Source: an uncultured Burkholderiales bacterium
GTDB lineage: Bacteria > Pseudomonadota > Gammaproteobacteria > Burkholderiales > Burkholderiaceae_C
DNA: 6,265 bases
Assembly (NCBI GenBank): GCA_903952885.1
Contig: CAJBHE010000052.1
Coordinates: 1 to 6,265 of the forward strand
Reading direction: 5' to 3'
The stretch's first letter is position 1. Each line of letters begins with the position of its first letter. Shown one piece after another: positions 1-5,582 of the stretch. The notes under the pieces were generated by a model, which saw nothing but the letters and a program-made list of their open reading frames with translations, was not told the DNA's origin and ran no database searches. Position numbers and translations under genes: made by a program.

Positions 1-66
1 CACCGCAATGCGTCGCTGGTGTGGGTCCGGCGCTTGGCCAGGTTCGGAAATTTGTAACAACGCCAT
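1..66 (-). CDS. hscA: HscA, Fe-S cluster assembly Hsp70-type chaperone (partial, N-terminal 22 codons)
   Basis: Only the first 22 codons are present; the rest lies beyond the left edge. The reading frame from the ATG at 66 gives MALLQISEPGQAPDPHQRRI then AV, which closely matches the start of E. coli HscA as I remember it (MALLQISEPG...PHQRR). The ATPase domain, beginning with the GIDLGTTNS-type motif, would follow immediately outside the window. HscA is the specialised Hsp70 that, with its co-chaperone HscB, binds the LPPVK loop of IscU and uses ATP hydrolysis to help transfer the Fe-S cluster to recipient proteins in the cytoplasm. The start lies 18 bp after the hscB stop, in the standard ISC order. 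No clear Shine-Dalgarno sequence precedes it, so translation may be coupled to hscB. The fragment is short, but the match and the context make the call firm. Confidence 0.93.
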   Translation of the reverse strand, partial: MALLQISEPGQAPDPHQRRIAV

Positions 67-84
67 AGATGTGTATTGTCGCTT

Positions 85-633
85 TCAGGAGGCGTCTAGT
101 TGGTCAATTCGGGTTTCGATGTCGTGCAAAAACTTTTCAATAAACATCAGCCCCCTCACCTGCTGCACAGCAGCGGGCAGGTCGTGTGCGGTGTCAATGA
201 GTTGCGCGCATTGCAGCAAGGCATTTTTTTGGGCTTGCTGCACTTCGTCCATCAAGGCTTCTAAAGCATCCGGATCCGTGGCATCGTCCATGGCCTCGCG
301 CCACTCCATGTGTTGCATCAAAAATGCAGCAGGCATGGCGGTGTTGTTCTCGGCTTGAATGGGTGCGCCGCCCAGCTCGCACAAATAGGCAGCGCGGCGC
401 ATTGGGTCTTTGAGGCGCTGATATGCCTCATTGATGCGCACCGACCACTGCATAGCCACACGTTGTGCGGCTGTGCCTTGAGAGGCAAATTTGTCGGGGT
501 GGGCTTCGCGCTGGAGGTCCTTCCAACGCGCATCGAGCTGATCGCGGTCTTGCGCAAACTGGGCGGATACGCCAAAGAGTTCAAAGTCGCTCACCGCGAG
601 CTGCGCCGACAACGGCTGAGCCGATTCGTTCAC
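85..633 (-). CDS. hscB: HscB, J-domain co-chaperone for Fe-S cluster assembly
   Basis: This 182-residue protein is close in length to E. coli HscB (171). The N-terminal J-domain spans about residues 15-85 and carries the diagnostic HPD tripeptide at 45-47 (in EAHPDKFA), which stimulates the Hsp70 ATPase. It is followed by NEAYQRLKDP (68-77) and AAYLCELGG (81-89), typical of the end of the HscB J-domain. The C-terminal helical domain, about residues 95-175, is the part that binds IscU in this family. HscB delivers cluster-loaded IscU to HscA. The start is a GTG at 633; a GAGG sequence at 640-643, six bases upstream, supports it, and no ATG lies near the expected N terminus. The gene sits 28 bp after iscA and 18 bp before hscA. 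The stop is TGA at 85-87. All family features are intact. Confidence 0.96.
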   Translation of the reverse strand: MNESAQPLSAQLAVSDFELFGVSAQFAQDRDQLDARWKDLQREAHPDKFASQGTAAQRVAMQWSVRINEAYQRLKDPMRRAAYLCELGGAPIQAENNTAMPAAFLMQHMEWREAMDDATDPDALEALMDEVQQAQKNALLQCAQLIDTAHDLPAAVQQVRGLMFIEKFLHDIETRIDQLDAS

Positions 634-661
634 GGTGCGCCTCGCTTCAAGCTATGGAGAT

Positions 662-985
662 TTAAATACGGAACGATTCGCCGCAACCGCAACGGTCGCG
701 TTCGTTCGGGTTCAAAAACTTGAAGCCCTCATTCAGGCCTTCGCGCACGAAGTCGAGCTGCGTGCCATCGATGTAGGCCAAGCTCTTGGGGTCGATCAAC
801 ACCTTCACGCCGTGGTCTTCAAAGATCACGTCTTCCGGTTCTTGCTCGTCCACGTACTCGAGCTTGTATGCCAAGCCAGAGCAACCCGTGGTCTTGACGC
901 CCAAGCGCACACCCACGCCCTTGCCACGTTTGGCTAGGTAGCGGGTCACGTGTCGTGCCGCGGCTTCAGTCAGTGTGATCGCCAT
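662..985 (-). CDS. iscA: IscA, A-type Fe-S cluster carrier/assembly protein
   Basis: This 107-residue protein has the A-type carrier (HesB/IscA) fold along its whole length. The three cluster/iron ligands are present: C35 in TTGCSGLAY, and C99 and C101 in the C-terminal CGCGES motif, at the same positions as in E. coli IscA. A-type carriers accept clusters from IscU and pass them to apo-proteins, especially in [4Fe-4S] maturation. The start was placed at the ATG at 985 because MAITLTEAAARH matches the family N terminus. A longer frame reaching 1063 would add 26 residues that overlap the end of iscU and do not resemble the family. The gap to iscU is only 8 bp and no clear Shine-Dalgarno sequence is visible, which suggests translational coupling to iscU. 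The stop is TAA at 662-664. Confidence 0.97.
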   Translation of the reverse strand: MAITLTEAAARHVTRYLAKRGKGVGVRLGVKTTGCSGLAYKLEYVDEQEPEDVIFEDHGVKVLIDPKSLAYIDGTQLDFVREGLNEGFKFLNPNERDRCGCGESFRI

Positions 986-993
986 GGTGTGTT

Positions 994-1380
994 TTACGCC
1001 GCGTGTTTCTTTTTGTAATCTTCCACCGCGGCCTTGATGGCGTCTTCGGCCAAGATGGAGCAATGAATTTTCACGGGTGGCAAGGCCAGCTCTTCAGCGA
1101 TTTCGCTGTTTTTAAGGGCTGCCGCTTGGTCCAAGGTTTTGCCTTTGACCCACTCGGTCACGAGTGACGAGGATGCAATGGCTGATCCGCAACCGTAGGT
1201 TTTGAAACGTGCATCTTCGATCACGCCCGTGGTGGGGTTGACCTTGATTTGCAACTTCATCACGTCACCGCAAGCGGGCGCACCCACCATGCCGGTGCCT
1301 ACAGAATCGTCGCCCTTGTCAAAGGAGCCGACGTTGCGGGGGTTTTCGTAGTGGTCAACGACTTTTTCAGAATATGCCAT
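994..1380 (-). CDS. iscU: IscU, Fe-S cluster assembly scaffold protein
   Basis: This 128-residue protein is very close to E. coli IscU from end to end (MAYSEKVVDHYENPRNVGSF at the N terminus). The scaffold cysteines are C37 (in GAPACGD), C64 (in TYGCGSAIAS) and C107 (in KIHCSIL). The conserved D39 and H106 are also present, as is the HscA-recognition loop LPPVK at 100-104. Numbering after residue 50 is one higher than in E. coli because of one extra residue in NPTTGVIED. IscU receives sulfur from IscS and assembles a transient [2Fe-2S] cluster, which HscB/HscA then helps to transfer. The gene follows iscS by 15 bp and has the best ribosome-binding site seen inside the operon: AGGAG at 1388-1392, seven bases before the ATG. 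Strong initiation fits the need for more scaffold than its modifying enzymes. The stop is TAA. Confidence 0.98.
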   Translation of the reverse strand: MAYSEKVVDHYENPRNVGSFDKGDDSVGTGMVGAPACGDVMKLQIKVNPTTGVIEDARFKTYGCGSAIASSSLVTEWVKGKTLDQAAALKNSEIAEELALPPVKIHCSILAEDAIKAAVEDYKKKHAA

Positions 1381-1395
1381 GGTGAGTCTCCTAAA

Positions 1396-2616
1396 TTAAT
1401 GAGCAGCCCATTGGATGGTGCTGATGTCGATACCTTCTTTGTACATGTCCCACAAGGGGCTCAAGTCACGCAGCTTGGCCACGTTGAGGCGAATTGTTTC
1501 GATGGCGTAGTCAATTTCTTCTTCGGTCGAGAAACGACCGATCGTCATGCGCAGGCTGCTGTGCGCCAACTCGTCGCTGCGGCCCAAGGCACGCAACACA
1601 TAGCTAGGCTCTAAGCTGGCCGACGTACAGGCCGAGCCTGACGACACCGCCAAACCTTTGATGCCCATGATGAGTGACTCGCCTTCTACGTAGTTGAAGC
1701 TGATGTTCAGGTTATGCGGCACGCGGTGTTCCATGTTGCCGTTGATGAAGACTTGCTCCATGTCTTTGAGACCGTCCAGCAAACGCTTTTGCAAGGTTTT
1801 GACTTTGGCCAAGTCTTTGGCCATGTCTTCTTTGGCTATGCGAAAGGCTTCGCCCATGCCCACACATTGGTGGGTCGGCAAAGTGCCGCTACGCATGCCT
1901 CGCTCGTGGCCGCCACCGTGCATTTGCGCTTCCAAGCGCACGCGGGGCTTGCGACGCACGTACAAAGCACCAATGCCTTTGGGGCCGTAGGTTTTGTGGG
2001 AAGCCAAGCTCATCAAGTCAACTGGCAAAGTGGCCATGTCGATCTCAACTTTGCCCGTGGACTGTGCGGCGTCCACATGGAAAATGATGCCTTTTTCGCG
2101 GCACATCGCGCCGATGCTAGCGATGTCTTGAATCACGCCAATTTCGTTGTTGACGTGCATGACGCTGATCAAAATCGTGTCTGAGCGAATGGCGGCTTTG
2201 AGCGCGTCCATGCTCAGCATGCCGTCTTCTTGGACGTCGAGGTAGGTCACGTCAAAGCCTTGGCGCTCCAGTTCACGCATGGTGTCGAGCACGGCTTTGT
2301 GCTCGGTCTTCACCGTGATGAGGTGTTTGCCCTTGGATTTGTAAAAATGTGCCGCGCCTTTGATGGCGAGGTTGTTCGACTCGGTTGCACCTGAGGTCCA
2401 CACGATTTCACGGGGATCCGCGCCAATCAGTCCAGCCACGTCTTCACGGGCTTTTTCAACGGCTGCTTCTGCCTCCCAGCCCCAAGCGTGGCTGCGAGAA
2501 GCGGGATTGCCAAAGTGCTCGCGCAACCAAGGAATCATGGCGTCCACCACGCGAGGGTCACACGGGTTGGTCGAAGCGTAGTCGAGGTAAATGGGGAAAT
2601 GCGGTGTCATGTCCAT
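1396..2616 (-). CDS. iscS: IscS, pyridoxal-phosphate cysteine desulfurase
   Basis: This 406-residue protein matches the length of housekeeping IscS (404 in E. coli) and aligns with it throughout. It converts L-cysteine to alanine, holding the sulfur as a persulfide that passes to IscU and other acceptors such as tRNA thiolation proteins. Key residues are visible: H106 in KTEHK, N157 in HVNNEIG, D182 and Q185 in HVDAAQS, the PLP-binding lysine K208 in ASHKTYGPKG, T245 in RSGTLP, and the persulfide cysteine C330 in SSGSACTSAS. The C terminus (RDLSPLWDMYKEGIDI) is the part that contacts IscU in E. coli. The start is ATG at 2616, but a second ATG two codons later (2610) is equally possible because no strong Shine-Dalgarno sequence precedes either. 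Two small motif differences near the cofactor (YASTNP, ASHK) are described under findings. It lies 32 bp after iscR. Confidence 0.98.
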   Translation of the reverse strand: MDMTPHFPIYLDYASTNPCDPRVVDAMIPWLREHFGNPASRSHAWGWEAEAAVEKAREDVAGLIGADPREIVWTSGATESNNLAIKGAAHFYKSKGKHLITVKTEHKAVLDTMRELERQGFDVTYLDVQEDGMLSMDALKAAIRSDTILISVMHVNNEIGVIQDIASIGAMCREKGIIFHVDAAQSTGKVEIDMATLPVDLMSLASHKTYGPKGIGALYVRRKPRVRLEAQMHGGGHERGMRSGTLPTHQCVGMGEAFRIAKEDMAKDLAKVKTLQKRLLDGLKDMEQVFINGNMEHRVPHNLNISFNYVEGESLIMGIKGLAVSSGSACTSASLEPSYVLRALGRSDELAHSSLRMTIGRFSTEEEIDYAIETIRLNVAKLRDLSPLWDMYKEGIDISTIQWAAH

Positions 2617-2648
2617 GATGGCTCATTCAAGATAGAAGAAAACGTAGC

Positions 2649-3185
2649 TTAGTTTTTGGCAAAGGCGTTGCCCAAGGCAAACACCGAATTGGGCGCATTC
2701 ACGCGGATGGGCTTGACCACTGGCATAGGCTGGATAGCTCGTTTGAGGGTGGGCTTGTTTTCGATTTCAACGCCTTTGGCAATTTGTTCGTCCACCAGTT
2801 TTTGCAGGGTGACCGAATCCAAAAACTCCACCATGCGTTGGTTGAGCGAAGCCCACAGCTCGTGCGTCATGCAGCGGCCAGTCTCGCCCAAACAGTTTTC
2901 TTTGCCGCCGCAATGGGTGGCATCAATGGGCTCGTCCACGGACAAAATGATGTCAGCCACCGTGATATCCACCGCTTTGCGTCCCAGCGAGTAACCGCCG
3001 CCAGGGCCACGGGTGGACTCGACCAAGTCGTGACGGCGCAGCTTCCCGAACAGTTGCTCAAGGTAAGACAACGAAATTTGTTGGCGCTGGCTGATGGCTG
3101 CCAAAGTGACGGGGCCGCTGTTTTGACGCAGGGCCAAATCAATCATGGCGGTGACCGCAAAACGGCCTTTTGTGGTGAGACGCAT
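2649..3185 (-). CDS. iscR: IscR, Rrf2-family [2Fe-2S] transcriptional regulator of the ISC operon
   Basis: This 178-residue protein starts with MRLTTKGRFAVTAMIDLA, the typical Rrf2/IscR N terminus. A winged-helix DNA-binding domain covers about residues 1-65, with E43 (in SLSYLEQLF), which is important for target discrimination in E. coli IscR, and the wing RGPGGGY (59-65). The cluster-binding segment has C92, C98, C105 and H108, the unusual three-cysteine/one-histidine ligand set of IscR. Spacing between the second and third cysteines is one longer than in E. coli. The C terminus runs about 15 residues past E. coli IscR (162) as a proline- and basic-rich tail. In its [2Fe-2S] form IscR represses its own operon; when clusters are scarce, repression is lifted. 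A good ribosome-binding site, AAGGAG at 3192-3197, lies six bases before the ATG. It is the first gene of the operon and carries an IscR-type operator upstream. Confidence 0.97.
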   Translation of the reverse strand: MRLTTKGRFAVTAMIDLALRQNSGPVTLAAISQRQQISLSYLEQLFGKLRRHDLVESTRGPGGGYSLGRKAVDITVADIILSVDEPIDATHCGGKENCLGETGRCMTHELWASLNQRMVEFLDSVTLQKLVDEQIAKGVEIENKPTLKRAIQPMPVVKPIRVNAPNSVFALGNAFAKN

Positions 3186-3191
3186 GGCAAG

Positions 3192-3197
3192 CTCCTT
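3192..3197 (-). promoter_or_regulatory. Ribosome-binding site of iscR
   Basis: The minus strand reads AAGGAG here, six bases before the iscR ATG. It is a near-ideal Shine-Dalgarno sequence and fixes the start codon at 3185. Confidence 0.85.
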
Positions 3198-3208
3198 GAT
3201 GGTTGGGC

Positions 3209-3233
3209 TTTGTCGACTAATTAAGTCAAGTAT
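3209..3233 (-). promoter_or_regulatory. Candidate Type 1 IscR operator upstream of iscR
   Basis: On the minus strand this 25-base stretch has a GACT-TAATT-AGTC core, with ATACTT on the left and GACAAA on the right. Compared with the Type 1 IscR consensus of E. coli as I remember it (GACT and AGTC half-sites around a five-base centre rich in A/T, with ATA/TAT ends), it agrees at 22 of 25 positions; the mismatches are at positions 11, 23 and 25. Type 1 sites are bound only by the [2Fe-2S] form of IscR. The site begins 48 bases upstream of the iscR start and overlaps a candidate -10 hexamer, so bound IscR would block the promoter. This fits autorepression of the operon. The match is seen in the sequence; binding is inferred. 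Confidence 0.8.
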
Positions 3234-3257
3234 AACCTAATCCCCACGGATTTGGTC
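3229..3257 (-). promoter_or_regulatory. Candidate promoter of the isc operon
   Basis: On the minus strand TATACT (3229-3234) is a good -10 hexamer (5 of 6 to TATAAT). With a 17-base spacer the -35 position falls on GACCAA (3252-3257), which is a poor match to TTGACA. The -10 overlaps the upstream end of the IscR operator, as expected for a repressed isc promoter. It would give a leader of roughly 37 bases. The alternative use of TTGACT inside the operator as a -35 has no acceptable -10 at 16-18 bases. Confidence 0.5.
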
Positions 3258-3270
3258 GGGTACTCGACCA
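3253..3270. repeat. Inverted repeat upstream of iscR (6-bp arms, 6-bp spacer)
   Basis: The perfect arms TGGTCG (3253-3258) and CGACCA (3265-3270) surround GGTACT. It overlaps the predicted -35 region of the isc promoter. It could be an operator, or an RNA hairpin in transcripts reading out of uvrB. No T-run follows on either strand, so it does not look like a standard intrinsic terminator. Confidence 0.5.
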
Positions 3271-3273
3271 CAC

Positions 3274-3293
3274 AGCCTTTTTGCCTCAAGGCT
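3274..3293 (-). repeat. Inverted repeat overlapping the uvrB stop codon; weak terminator candidate
   Basis: The arms AGCCTT (3274-3279) and AAGGCT (3288-3293) are separated by eight bases, and the structure begins inside the TAG stop codon of uvrB. It could fold into a six-base-pair hairpin at the end of the uvrB transcript. It is not followed by a run of T on the minus strand, so efficient intrinsic termination is doubtful and read-through from uvrB into iscR is possible. Confidence 0.3.
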
Positions 3294-5433
3294 ATTTGAC
3301 TGAAGGCTTTTGGGCCAACACCGCCACGTTGTCATGACCTGCCCCGCCAAAGGCTTGCTCACGCAAGGTGGCCAGTTGGTCTCGCACGCGGGCGGCGTTT
3401 TCAAACTCGAGGTTGCGGGCGTGTTCCATCATCAGCTTTTCCAAGCGTTTGATTTCTTTGGCCACATCGCGTTCGCTCATGTCTTCGATAGCGGCGCGTT
3501 GAATCTCACGCTCTTGCGCTTCTTTGCCCGCCTTTTCGCTGTAAACGCCATCGATCAAATCGCGCACTTGCTTGAACACACCGCGTGGTGTGATGCCCAT
3601 CTCGAGGTTATGCGCGATTTGCTTGGTGCGACGACGCTCGGTTTCGCCAATCGCCTTTTTCATCGACTCGGTCATGCGGTCGGCATACAAGATGGCTTTG
3701 CCACTCAGGTTACGCGCCGCACGGCCAATGGTTTGAATCAAGCTGCGCTCGGAACGCAAAAAGCCTTCTTTGTCAGCGTCCAAAATGGCCACCAACGACA
3801 CCTCGGGCAAGTCAATGCCTTCGCGCAACAAGTTGATGCCCACCAGCACGTCGAAAGTGCCCAAGCGCAAGTCACGCAAAATTTCAACCCGCTCCACCGT
3901 GTCCACATCGCTGTGGATGTAGCGCACTTTCACGCCGTTGTCGGTGAGGTAATCGGTCAACTGTTCAGCCATGCGCTTGGTGAGCGTGGTGATGAGCACG
4001 CGCTCGTTCAGCTCCACACGGATGCGAATTTCTTGCAGCACATCGTCCACTTGGTGCGTGGCGGGGCGCACTTCCACCATCGGGTCGACCAAACCTGTGG
4101 GGCGCACCAGCTGCTCCACCACTTTGCTAGCGTGGGTCTTTTCGTAGTCGGCGGGCGTGGCCGAGACAAACACCACTTGGCGCATGCGTTTTTCAAACTC
4201 ATCCAGCTTGAGCGGCCGATTGTCCAAGGCGCTGGGGAGGCGGAAACCGTATTCCACCAACGTCATTTTGCGAGCACGGTCGCCGTTGTACATGCCGCCC
4301 AGCTGGCCCATCATGACGTGGCTTTCGTCGAGGAACATCACCGCGTCTTTGGGCATGTAGTCGGTCAAGGTGCTGGGCGGCGCACCCACGGGCGCGCCCG
4401 ACAAATGGCGCGTGTAGTTTTCAATGCCTTTGCAGTGGCCCACTTCGCTGAGCATCTCCAAGTCAAAGCGCGTGCGTTGCTCAAGGCGCTGGGCTTCCAC
4501 CAGCTTGTTCATGCCTACCAGTTCTTTCAAACGGTCTGACAACTCCACCTTGATGGTTTCCACAGCAGCCAAAACGCGGTCACGAGGCGTGACGTAATGG
4601 CTGGATGGGTAGATGGTGAAGCGCGGAATCTTTTGTCGAATGCGGCCCGTAAGCGGGTCAAACAGCTGCAGGCTTTCAATTTCATCATCGAACAGTTCAA
4701 TGCGAATCGCCAGCTCGGAGTGCTCTGCGGGAAACACATCAATCGTGTCACCACGCACACGGAATTTGCCGCGTGAAAAATCTTGGTCGTTGCGCTCGTA
4801 CTGCATGCGCACCAGCTGGGCAATGGCGTCGCGCTGCCCCACTTTATCGCCAGCACGCAGCGTCATGATCATCTGGTGGTAGCTCTCGGGCTCGCCGATA
4901 CCGTAGATGGCCGATACCGATGCAATCACGATCACATCGCGGCGCTCCAGAATGCTTTTGGTGCAGCTCAGGCGCATTTGCTCGATGTGCTCGTTGATGG
5001 CGCTGTCTTTTTCGATGAACAAATCGCGCTGCGGCACATACGCCTCGGGCTGGTAGTAGTCGTAGTAGCTGACGAAATACTCCACCGCGTTGTTGGGGAA
5101 AAACTCACGAAACTCGCTGTACAGCTGGGCGGCCAAGGTTTTATTGGGCGCAAAGATGATGGCGGGACGGCCCAGCTGGGCAATCACATTGGCCATGGTG
5201 AAGGTTTTGCCCGAGCCCGTCACACCCAGCAGGGTTTGAAACACCTCGCCGTCGTTCACCCCTTCCACCAACTGGGCAATGGCCGTGGGCTGGTCGCCTG
5301 CAGGAGGGTAAGGCTGAAACAGCTCAAACGGCGAGCCGGGGTAACTGACGAAAACACCTTTGGGCGCATCTGTGGCCCCTGCCGTCACTGCGGCAGGCGT
5401 TGCGTCAACAAGTGTTTCTGTGGTTTCAGACAT
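3292..5433 (-). CDS. uvrB: UvrB, excinuclease ABC subunit B (nucleotide excision repair helicase)
   Basis: This 713-residue protein is complete; E. coli UvrB has 673. It receives damaged DNA from UvrA, verifies the lesion by inserting a beta-hairpin, and recruits UvrC for the dual incision. Visible motifs, in order: Walker A GVTGSGKT (70-77), the beta-hairpin region YFVSYYDYYQPEAY (119-132), Walker B-like FLDESH (367-372), motif III VFVSATP (421-427), VGINLLREGIDLPE (531-544) and motif VI QTIGRAARN (567-575). A C-terminal UVR domain at about 657-692 (IKRLEKLMMEHARNLEFE then NAARVRDQL) binds UvrC. The first 30 or so residues are a low-complexity Ala/Thr extension before the conserved FELFQPYPPAGDQP. 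The ATG at 5433 was kept because the next in-frame ATG (residue 80) lies past Walker A. No Shine-Dalgarno sequence is obvious. The gene is 106 bp upstream of iscR, same strand, but functionally unrelated. Confidence 0.98.
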   Translation of the reverse strand: MSETTETLVDATPAAVTAGATDAPKGVFVSYPGSPFELFQPYPPAGDQPTAIAQLVEGVNDGEVFQTLLGVTGSGKTFTMANVIAQLGRPAIIFAPNKTLAAQLYSEFREFFPNNAVEYFVSYYDYYQPEAYVPQRDLFIEKDSAINEHIEQMRLSCTKSILERRDVIVIASVSAIYGIGEPESYHQMIMTLRAGDKVGQRDAIAQLVRMQYERNDQDFSRGKFRVRGDTIDVFPAEHSELAIRIELFDDEIESLQLFDPLTGRIRQKIPRFTIYPSSHYVTPRDRVLAAVETIKVELSDRLKELVGMNKLVEAQRLEQRTRFDLEMLSEVGHCKGIENYTRHLSGAPVGAPPSTLTDYMPKDAVMFLDESHVMMGQLGGMYNGDRARKMTLVEYGFRLPSALDNRPLKLDEFEKRMRQVVFVSATPADYEKTHASKVVEQLVRPTGLVDPMVEVRPATHQVDDVLQEIRIRVELNERVLITTLTKRMAEQLTDYLTDNGVKVRYIHSDVDTVERVEILRDLRLGTFDVLVGINLLREGIDLPEVSLVAILDADKEGFLRSERSLIQTIGRAARNLSGKAILYADRMTESMKKAIGETERRRTKQIAHNLEMGITPRGVFKQVRDLIDGVYSEKAGKEAQEREIQRAAIEDMSERDVAKEIKRLEKLMMEHARNLEFENAARVRDQLATLREQAFGGAGHDNVAVLAQKPSVK

Positions 5434-5435
5434 GG

Positions 5436-5451
5436 TGGTGAAAACTGTATA
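5436..5451 (-). promoter_or_regulatory. Candidate uvrB -10 element with a very short leader
   Basis: The minus strand reads TATACA at 5446-5451 (4 of 6 to TATAAT), ending 12 bases before the uvrB ATG. Transcription would start near 5438-5440, leaving a leader of about five to seven bases. No convincing -35 hexamer is found at 16-18 bases upstream (TTGAGC lies at 20). The TATACAG string also resembles half of a LexA box. The call rests on sequence resemblance only. Confidence 0.3.
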
Positions 5452-5484
5452 GCTCGAAAAAAACGTGTGGCGCTCAAAAAACCG

Positions 5485-5496
5485 AGGGTTGACCCT
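5485..5496. repeat. Short palindrome AGGGTTGACCCT in the uvrB/aminotransferase divergent region
   Basis: The 5-bp arms AGGGT and ACCCT surround TG, giving a near-perfect palindrome in the 149-bp region between two divergent genes. A TAAAAT hexamer (5497-5502, plus strand) follows directly and could be the -10 of the aminotransferase gene, although its -35 is poor. An operator role is possible but unsupported. Confidence 0.3.
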
Positions 5497-5571
5497 TAAA
5501 ATTCTCGCGGAACGTGCAAGCCTACCGCAGACTGCCCCCGTTTACCGAACCCCCTCTCTTTATCCGTGATC

Positions 5572-5576
5572 AAGGA
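5572..5576 (+). promoter_or_regulatory. Ribosome-binding site of the aminotransferase gene
   Basis: AAGGA lies six bases before the ATG at 5583. It supports that start over the in-frame ATG two codons later (5589). Confidence 0.75.
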
Positions 5577-5582
5577 CTGACG

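Noticed and set aside
310..937. Overlapping plus-strand frames opposite hscB and iscA
   Set aside because: They overlap clear family members on the minus strand and show no domain or credible start signal.
986..1063. N-terminal extension of IscA by 26 residues to an upstream start
   Set aside because: It would overlap the end of iscU, is unlike any IscA N terminus, and the ATG at 985 begins exactly at the family start MAITLTEAA.
1714..2184. Plus-strand open frame of 156 codons opposite iscS, and 2784-3224 opposite iscR
   Set aside because: Both are shadows of conserved genes on the other strand, with no ribosome-binding site and no recognisable protein features.
3310..4539. Long open frame (409 codons) on the plus strand antisense to uvrB, and another at 4783-5499
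   Set aside because: They lie exactly opposite a full-length, motif-complete uvrB and translate to His/Val/Gln-rich sequence with no recognisable domain. Such frames are a normal by-product of the codon bias of the opposite gene.
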